Assembly: GCA_030446955.1 (NCBI GenBank)
Contig: JAUJMG010000010.1
Coordinates: 14,756 to 25,563 of the forward strand
Direction: 5' to 3'
Source: Thermomicrobiales bacterium
GTDB lineage: Bacteria > Chloroflexota > Chloroflexia > Thermomicrobiales > UBA6265
DNA: 10,808 nt
Made by a program: the position numbers and the translations under genes. This document shows, piece after piece, positions 6,230 through 10,808 of this stretch. The notes under the pieces are model-generated. The model was not told the origin of the DNA. It ran no database searches and was given only the letters and a program-made list of their open reading frames with translations. The first letter of the stretch is position 1. Each line of letters opens with the position of its first letter.

Positions 6230-7270
6230 ATGGCAGCTATCCCAGTGTTCCTGCGTGGCTGGTTTTCCCGTCTCCTGGTGTTAACTGTTATCTGCATGGG
6301 TTTCACGGCTTGGGGCGGCACGGCAACCGCAGTTCGCGCCATAGACGACGACTATCCGGATAAACGGGTGGAAATGGTCGTGCCCTACTCTCCCGGCGGC
6401 GGCTCCGATATCTTCGCCCGGACGATCACCTCGATGTTGGAGAAGCAGGGGATCGTCGATGCTTCGATCAACATCGTCAACCGAGAGGGTGGGAGTGGCA
6501 CGATCGGCGGGGCCTACGTCCGTGGCAAAGAAGGCAACAACTACGTCTTGATGACGGTGACATCGGGGATACTCACCAATCAACTCGTCCTTGGTACCGA
6601 CGTTACCTACGACGATTTCACTCCCATCGCCCGTCTTGCCTTGGATCAGTTGCTCATCGTAGTTCCGGACGATTCGCCCTATAAAGGAATCGAGGATTTG
6701 ATCGAGGCAGGCAAAGCGAAGCCGGACGAGGTTACCTGGGGCGGTACCGGGCTGGGGGGCGAGGACAGCCTGCTTCTCGCTCAGTTAGAGCAGGAGAGCG
6801 GGGCGAACCTCAACTACGTCAGCTTCGAGAGCGGCGGCGAAGTGCAGGCGGCCTTACTCGGCGGGCACGTCGATGTCGCGTCGGCTAACCCTAATGAGAT
6901 CCTTGGCCAACTAGAGGCCGGCGGGATGCGAGCGCTGGCGGTCGCTGGCGAGGAACGCCTTGAGGCGTTACCGGACGTGCCGACGCTGAAAGAGAAGGGC
7001 ATTGAGGCGGTCTACGAACAGCTCCGCGGTGTCTTTGGCCCGCCTAATATGGACCCGGAAGCTGTCCAGTTCTGGGCGGATGCGTTCAAGCAACTCTCAG
7101 AGTCGGAGCAGTGGCAGGAGGAATATATCAGCGAGAACATGTTGCGCTCGGGTTACCTGCCGCCCGAGGAGTTCCGAACGTTTCTCGACGAGGAGTACAA
7201 GAAGGTCGAGAGCTCGATCAAGGAGATGGGCCTGGGGCCCGAGGGGAGCCCCGCGACGCCCGCTTCCTGA
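6230..7270 (+). CDS. tctC: Tripartite tricarboxylate transporter substrate-binding protein (TctC/Bug family)
   Basis: 346-residue secreted solute-binding protein that captures an organic acid outside the membrane and delivers it to TctAB. The ATG at 6230 follows GAGGAGGGG (6212-6220). Residues 1 to about 37 form a signal peptide: Arg10/Arg14, a hydrophobic core LLVLTVICMGFTAW, then TATAVRA. Cys22 does not sit in a proper lipobox, so a soluble or N-terminally anchored form is more likely than a lipoprotein. The mature protein opens with DYPDKRVEMVVPYSPGGGSD (41-60), matching the Bug signature of (Y/W)PxxPhxhhVPxxPGGxxDxxAR. Family positions GGHVDVA (211-217) and LPDVPTLKEKG (247-257) follow, and the length is typical (about 320-350). 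Bug proteins bind dicarboxylates, citrate, amino acids or aromatic acids; the ligand here cannot be read. It is first in the operon, 109 bp before tctB. Confidence 0.95.
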   Translation: MAAIPVFLRGWFSRLLVLTVICMGFTAWGGTATAVRAIDDDYPDKRVEMVVPYSPGGGSDIFARTITSMLEKQGIVDASINIVNREGGSGTIGGAYVRGKEGNNYVLMTVTSGILTNQLVLGTDVTYDDFTPIARLALDQLLIVVPDDSPYKGIEDLIEAGKAKPDEVTWGGTGLGGEDSLLLAQLEQESGANLNYVSFESGGEVQAALLGGHVDVASANPNEILGQLEAGGMRALAVAGEERLEALPDVPTLKEKGIEAVYEQLRGVFGPPNMDPEAVQFWADAFKQLSESEQWQEEYISENMLRSGYLPPEEFRTFLDEEYKKVESSIKEMGLGPEGSPATPAS

Positions 7271-7275
7271 TAGAT

Positions 7276-7291
7276 AGCGCGCGGCCGCGCT
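7276..7291 (+). other. Small GC hairpin after tctC
   Basis: AGCGCG (7276-7281) pairs with CGCGCT (7286-7291) around a CGGC loop, 5 bp beyond the tctC stop. It sits just before the larger stem-loop at 7305-7339 and may act with it on tctC mRNA stability. Confidence 0.4.
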
Positions 7292-7304
7292 GAAATCTCA
7301 TTGC

Positions 7305-7339
7305 CGGTATCCCGCGGAGAGAACCTCCGCGGGATACCG
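7305..7339 (+). other. Perfect 15-bp inverted repeat (stem-loop) between tctC and tctB
   Basis: CGGTATCCCGCGGAG (7305-7319) and CTCCGCGGGATACCG (7325-7339) are exact inverted complements with a 5-nt loop AGAAC. The stem would be very stable. No T-tract follows, so it is not a classical intrinsic terminator. Position suggests an mRNA processing or 3'-end stabilising element, or partial termination, that keeps the binding protein in excess over the membrane subunits, as seen for malE-malF type operons. A regulator binding site is a second option. Confidence 0.75.
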
Positions 7340-7379
7340 TGACCCTGGGTCGCGAACGTGTAGTAGTTGAGGAGCGGTT

Positions 7380-7871
7380 GTGCGTCCTGCAGAGTACGCA
7401 GCGGCTTTGCTCGTAGCAACTCTCGGCCTCGCGGCGATCTACTTGTCCCGCCAATTGCCGTACTCAGCGGAGTACGGACCCGGGGCGGGCTTTCTTCCCT
7501 TCTGGCTAGGGATTGCCTTGGTCCTGTTATCAGCCCTTCTCTTCCGCGAGGCGAAAAGTCAGGCGGCGACGGAAGGAGCTGCCACAGGGCACAACGATCC
7601 AGACCACGCGAACACCAACTTATCGATGGACAAGAGCTCACGGAAGCCCTGGTTAGTCTTTTTGGGCAGCATCCTTGCCCTAGCGTTCTTATTTCAGCCA
7701 CTAGGCCTATTACTTTCTACGGCTCTGTTTATGCTGGTTACGATGCGATGGGCAGCTCAGCGAACGTGGTTCTCCAGCATTCTCTTCGCTGTCGTTACGC
7801 CGATTGCACTATACGTCGGGTTCTCTCGGCTCCTGGTGGTTCCTCTGCCTTCGGGTCCCTTCGGGTTCTAG
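7380..7871 (+). CDS. tctB: Tripartite tricarboxylate transporter small membrane subunit (TctB family)
   Basis: 163-residue membrane protein, the small permease subunit of the TTT transporter. The start is GTG at 7380, 5 nt after GAGGAG (7369-7374). The N-terminal half has two helices (about 4-22 and 38-55) separated by the TctB hallmark EYGPGAGFLPFWLG (31-44). A hydrophilic linker (56-90, rich in Asp, Asn and Lys) joins helices at about 92-108, 109-124 and 131-152. Five segments in total is about average for the family (four or five), and the length is normal for TctB (about 140-180). It lies between tctC and tctA and 27 bp upstream of tctA. Sequence conservation in this family is low, but the motif and context make the call firm. 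Confidence 0.93.
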   Translation: MRPAEYAAALLVATLGLAAIYLSRQLPYSAEYGPGAGFLPFWLGIALVLLSALLFREAKSQAATEGAATGHNDPDHANTNLSMDKSSRKPWLVFLGSILALAFLFQPLGLLLSTALFMLVTMRWAAQRTWFSSILFAVVTPIALYVGFSRLLVVPLPSGPFGF

Positions 7872-7898
7872 ATAGGTAAAAAGGAAGGCACCGTTGAC

Positions 7899-9398
7899 GT
7901 GATAGAGACACTGGAGAGCCTTTTTCGTGGGTTTGCAGTTGCTCTGACCCCGACCAATCTGCTTTTCGCACTTATCGGCGTGACCGCCGGCCAGATTATC
8001 GGTGCGCTCCCGGGCATCGGGACCGTTGTTGGCGTGTCGCTCCTGCTGCCGCTGACGTTCAACATGGACCCCACCGGGGCCATCATCATGTTGTCCGGCA
8101 TCTACTACGGGGCTCAGTACGGAGGCACGATCAGTTCCGTTCTGATCAACATGCCGGGTGAGGCGGCCACGGTTGTTACCACCCTCGATGGCTACCAAAT
8201 GGCACGGCAGGGGCGCGCCGCGAAGGCACTGGGCATTGCCGCGATAGGCTCATTCGTTGCCGGGACGTTTGGCGTCGTGATGGTGACGTTGCTGAGCCCC
8301 GTGCTGACGACGTTCGCCCTGCGATTTGGGCCGCCCGAGTATTTCGCGCTGATCCTGCTCGGTTTCACGTCCCTCAGCGCTTTTTCCGGCACGTCGATTG
8401 CCAAGGGACTCGTCTCGGTCATCATCGGCTTACTGCTCTCCACGGTCGGCCTGGATATCATGTCGGGGCGGCCGCGCTTCACCTTCGGCGAAGACTGGTT
8501 GCTTGACGGATTTAGCTTTCTCGTTGCCGCCATCGGCCTCTTTGGCATCGGTGAAATCCTCGACGGGATGATGAACCCAGCGGATCATCCGATGATCCGG
8601 ACTTCGCTGAGCTGGCGCAACTCCTTGCCCTCATCCGTGGAGTGGATCCGCTCCCGGGGGGCAATGGTCCGGGGAGCGTTGATCGGATTCTTCGTCGGCG
8701 TCCTGCCGGGAGCCGGCTCGACGCTGGCGTCGTTTATCGCGTACAGCGTCGAGCGCAGTGCGTCTAAACATCCCGAGGAATTCGGCAAGGGAGCGATTGA
8801 GGGCGTGGCAGCTCCGGAGTCCGCCAACAATTCTGCCTCGGCTGCCGCAATGATCCCGCTCTTGACGCTCGGCATCCCGGGGTCGGGAACGACGGCAGTC
8901 CTGCTGGGCGGTTTCCTCTTGTGGGGGCTGCGACCCGGGCCGCTCCTCTTTACCGAACACCCGGACTTCGCCTGGGGCCTGATCGCGAGCATGTACATCG
9001 GCAATCTGATGCTCGTCGTGCTCAATATCTTTGCGATTCCTCTGTTTGCTAGTATGCTCCGGGTGCCCTATGCGATCCAGGCATCGTTCGTCGTCCTGTT
9101 TGCCATTATCGGAGCATACTCTCTGGATAATAACCCCATCGATGTTCTCATTATGACCGCCTTCGGCCTTATTGGTTTCTTTATGAAACGCCTAGACTAC
9201 CCCGCGGCCGGCCTCGTCCTCGGACTTGTCCTTGGTCCGCTCGCAGAGAAATCACTCCGGCAATCACTGACCCTATCCCGGGGAGATTGGTCAATCTTCT
9301 TCACCCGCCCGATCTCGGGGGTTCTAATGGTTGTCGCCGTCTCCGCCCTGCTGTGGCCGCTCGCGAGGTGGGCGATCGTGCGGCTCCGGCCAGACTAG
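7899..9398 (+). CDS. tctA: Tripartite tricarboxylate transporter large membrane subunit (TctA family)
   Basis: 499-residue permease with about 10-12 membrane helices, the channel-forming subunit of the secondary TTT transporter, which moves organic acids with an ion gradient. The start is GTG at 7899, 10 nt after AAGGAAGG (7881-7888). Two internally related conserved blocks are clear. The first has GALPGIGTVVG (35-45), YYGAQYGGTISSVLINMPGE (69-88) and DGYQMARQGRAAKAL (97-111). The second has GVLPGAGST (267-275), APESANNSA (305-313) and LGIPGSGTTAVLLGG (324-338). The repeated LPG(I/A)G and NMPGE/GIPGSG pattern is diagnostic for TctA, and the length is the usual 490-510. It is the last gene of the operon, followed by a hairpin and a convergent crotonase gene. 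Confidence 0.97.
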   Translation: MIETLESLFRGFAVALTPTNLLFALIGVTAGQIIGALPGIGTVVGVSLLLPLTFNMDPTGAIIMLSGIYYGAQYGGTISSVLINMPGEAATVVTTLDGYQMARQGRAAKALGIAAIGSFVAGTFGVVMVTLLSPVLTTFALRFGPPEYFALILLGFTSLSAFSGTSIAKGLVSVIIGLLLSTVGLDIMSGRPRFTFGEDWLLDGFSFLVAAIGLFGIGEILDGMMNPADHPMIRTSLSWRNSLPSSVEWIRSRGAMVRGALIGFFVGVLPGAGSTLASFIAYSVERSASKHPEEFGKGAIEGVAAPESANNSASAAAMIPLLTLGIPGSGTTAVLLGGFLLWGLRPGPLLFTEHPDFAWGLIASMYIGNLMLVVLNIFAIPLFASMLRVPYAIQASFVVLFAIIGAYSLDNNPIDVLIMTAFGLIGFFMKRLDYPAAGLVLGLVLGPLAEKSLRQSLTLSRGDWSIFFTRPISGVLMVVAVSALLWPLARWAIVRLRPD

Positions 9399-9468
9399 GC
9401 GGGCGCCGCCGATGTCCCCCATGACAGCTACGTTGCGCCCAGCGAAGACTGAGTTCGGCAACCTGGCC

Positions 9469-9498
9469 CTGGCCCGGCTCGTGCTTGAGTCGGGCCAG
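9469..9498. terminator. Hairpin between convergent tctA and crotonase genes
   Basis: CTGGCCCG-G-CTC (9469-9480) pairs with GAG-T-CGGGCCAG (9487-9498): a 12-bp stem with one G-U pair and a GTGCTT loop. It lies 70 bp past the tctA stop and just 6 bp past the crotonase stop on the other strand, so it could serve both convergent transcripts. No T-tract is present on either side, so it may work with Rho or as an mRNA 3'-end protector. Confidence 0.5.
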
Positions 9499-9504
9499 CC
9501 TCGC

Positions 9505-10299
9505 CTACCGCCCAGTCCAGCTGTACGAGCGCTTCTCGAGAAACGCCTGCACCGCCCCCTGAAAATCCTCGCTCATATAGCACGAGAGGATGAGATCTTC
9601 CCCCGCCCGGTTGTCCAGGCCACGCGCCGCTTGGATACGCCGGATACCTTCTTTGGTCGCCCGGAGCGTCAGCGGCGCCAACTGCGTTAGCTGCTCGGCT
9701 ACCTCACGCACCCGAGTTTCCAGATCTTCGGCCGGGATAACTTCGGTCACGATACCGAGACCGAGTCCTTCTTCAGCATTGAGCAGGCGCGCCAGCATGA
9801 TAAGTTCTTTGGCTTTGGCAGGGCCGACGTAATCTATGAGGCGGCTGTAACCCCGCAGCGACAGGCAGTTCCCGAGCGTGCGCGCGATGGGGATGCCGAA
9901 CCGCAGACCCGGAGCGACGTAGCGGAAGTCGCAGGCCAGTGCAATCGAGGCTCCTCCCCCGACGCAGTAGCCATGGATCATGGCGATCGTGGGCTTGCTT
10001 ACGCGCTCCAGACGGCCGGTGACCTCACCAGTCCGCTTTTCATAGTCGATGGCGTCTTTCGGGTCCTTGAATGCTTGAAACTGGCCGATATCGGTACCTG
10101 CAACAAAAGCGCGATCACCGGCGCCTCTTAGGATGGCGACACGTATCTCGTCGTTCGCATCGAGGTCATCGCAGTATTGCACCAGGCGGTCATACATGTT
10201 CCAGGTCATCGCGTTTCTGGCCTGAGGGCGGTTGAACGTAATGGTCGCGATCTGACCCTGGACCTCGAAGAGAATTTCGTCGTTATGATCTCCAGTCAA
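9505..10299 (-). CDS. Enoyl-CoA hydratase/isomerase (crotonase) family protein
   Basis: 264-residue crotonase-fold protein acting on an acyl-CoA. The start is TTG at 10299 (minus strand), 6 nt after GGGGAGG (10306-10312). The alternative ATT one base upstream is out of frame. The N-terminal strand ILFEVQGQIATITFNRPQAR is typical. Oxyanion-hole segments are FVAGTDIGQF (65-74) and HGYCVGGGASIALACDFRY (109-127). The usual catalytic glutamates of rat enoyl-CoA hydratase are absent: the GGGCE position has Ser118 and the FGxPE position has Ile138 (FGIPIARTLGN). It therefore probably does not catalyse plain hydration. CoA-ester racemisation, isomerisation, decarboxylation or dehydration with other residues is possible. 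The C-terminal helices LTLRATKEGIRR (210-221) and EDFQGAVQAFLEKRSYSWTG (244-263) are standard. A CoA-transferase gene lies 339 bp upstream on the same strand, an arrangement like the carnitine caiB-caiD pair. Confidence 0.92.
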   Translation of the reverse strand: MTGDHNDEILFEVQGQIATITFNRPQARNAMTWNMYDRLVQYCDDLDANDEIRVAILRGAGDRAFVAGTDIGQFQAFKDPKDAIDYEKRTGEVTGRLERVSKPTIAMIHGYCVGGGASIALACDFRYVAPGLRFGIPIARTLGNCLSLRGYSRLIDYVGPAKAKELIMLARLLNAEEGLGLGIVTEVIPAEDLETRVREVAEQLTQLAPLTLRATKEGIRRIQAARGLDNRAGEDLILSCYMSEDFQGAVQAFLEKRSYSWTGR

Positions 10300-10638
10300 T
10301 GTTGACCTCCCCTGTCTTTCGTCGCCTGCACGAGGGTCATCAGCAACCCATGGAGGGAGCCAGCAGCGAAACGGGCCGCCGCGGTCAAGCTACGACCGTG
10401 AGCCGACCGTCTCCGCCTCCCGCACGCTGCCCTCGCCCCCCTCGTCGCTGCCTCAAGGGGGCGGCTGTAAACGCGATCAGGAGGAGAGCCTGTCCGATTC
10501 GCGGATCCCTTAGTGTGCCGCGTCCTGGCCACTGCCGAGTTTTTCTAGCCTCCCAAATACGGACTAAGCACCGCCGCCCATGGTAGCACTTGCCCCCGAA
10601 CCCCGCGACGCCACGCCCAGTAGGTTCGCGGACATGCG
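10300..10638. other. Intergenic region between the crotonase and CoA-transferase genes
   Basis: About 340 bp with no convincing gene on either strand; the open frames here have shadow-like composition. A CGCCCCC (10434-10440)/GGGGGCG (10457-10463) inverted repeat with a 16-nt loop is present but weak. The gap is long enough for the crotonase gene to have its own promoter, but I see no clear -35/-10 pair on the minus strand. Confidence 0.4.
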
Positions 10639-10808
10639 CTAGATGACCTTCCTCGCTCTCAGCGCGGCGATGGATTGTTCGTCGTAGCCGAGGCTCTTGA
10701 GAATCTCGTCTGTATGCTGACCAAGGAGCGGCGGCGCTGATTGGGCCGCCCCAGGAGTGGCCGACAACTTGGCCGGCACGCCGATCATCGTCACGGGGCC
10801 GGCCGTCG
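10639..10808 (-). CDS. CaiB/BaiF family III CoA-transferase, C-terminal end (5' part outside window)
   Basis: The minus-strand frame open from the right edge encodes the last 55 residues of a family III CoA-transferase, stopping at TAG 10639-10641. The sequence PLLGQHTDEILKSLGYDEQS followed by IAALRARKVI is the characteristic CaiB/BaiF/formyl-CoA transferase ending (PxLGqHTdEVLxxLGYxxxxIaxLrxxgVI). Upstream of it, VTMIGVPAKLSATPGAAQSA matches the preceding family segment (xxPxKhSxTP). These enzymes move CoA between acids. Substrate and catalytic Asp lie outside the window. It is in the same direction as the crotonase, so the product may feed it. Confidence 0.92.
   Translation of the reverse strand, partial: TAGPVTMIGVPAKLSATPGAAQSAPPLLGQHTDEILKSLGYDEQSIAALRARKVI

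Noticed and set aside
9331..9690. Open + frame across the end of tctA and the crotonase gene
   Set aside because: It overlaps two strongly supported genes, and its composition is shadow-like.
1..10808. CRISPR array, tRNA, integrase or insertion sequence
   Set aside because: I found no regularly spaced repeats, no cloverleaf-like tRNA and no transposase or integrase motifs in either strand.

Overview
The window is GC-rich bacterial chromosomal DNA. It carries protein-coding genes with conventional Shine-Dalgarno sites and ATG, GTG or TTG starts. I see no rRNA, tRNA, CRISPR array, transposase or phage gene. The gene mix fits a GC-rich soil or thermophile-type bacterium, with Chloroflexota/Thermomicrobia or Actinobacteria as my guesses: a VKOR-like protein translationally coupled to a short-chain dehydrogenase, an erythromycin-esterase family protein, a tripartite tricarboxylate transporter, and acyl-CoA genes. 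This placement is weak inference from family content and base composition only.

Left part (1-1986): the C-terminal part of an SDR oxidoreductase enters from the left and overlaps a small VKOR-family membrane protein by 4 bp. About 860 bp without an intact gene follows. It contains the decayed C-terminal half of a ferritin-like domain gene, in which a one-base frameshift can be pinpointed.

Middle (1987-5643): an intact erythromycin-esterase family protein and a short cold-shock-domain protein lie on the + strand. They converge on a SAM-dependent methyltransferase on the - strand. Upstream of the methyltransferase, in the opposite direction, is a remnant of a small DUF6582-like protein that seems to have lost its ATG. 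A HAD-superfamily hydrolase with a dehalogenase-like layout follows.

Right part (5644-10808): about 490 bp of apparently decayed DNA ends in a strong promoter-like TTGACA-17-TAATAT. This precedes a complete tripartite tricarboxylate transporter operon in the order substrate-binding protein (TctC/Bug), small membrane subunit (TctB), large membrane subunit (TctA). A perfect 15-bp stem-loop lies between tctC and tctB and could set different expression levels. A hairpin separates tctA from a convergent crotonase-family gene, and the end of a family III (CaiB/BaiF) CoA-transferase sits upstream of the crotonase on the same strand. A plausible reading is import of an organic acid by the transporter, CoA activation by the transferase, and conversion by the crotonase. 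The crotonase lacks both glutamates used by classical enoyl-CoA hydratases.

I found no clearly new multi-gene system. The best leads are the crotonase with an altered active site beside a CoA-transferase and a transporter, the tctC/tctB stem-loop, and three gene remnants that show active gene decay.
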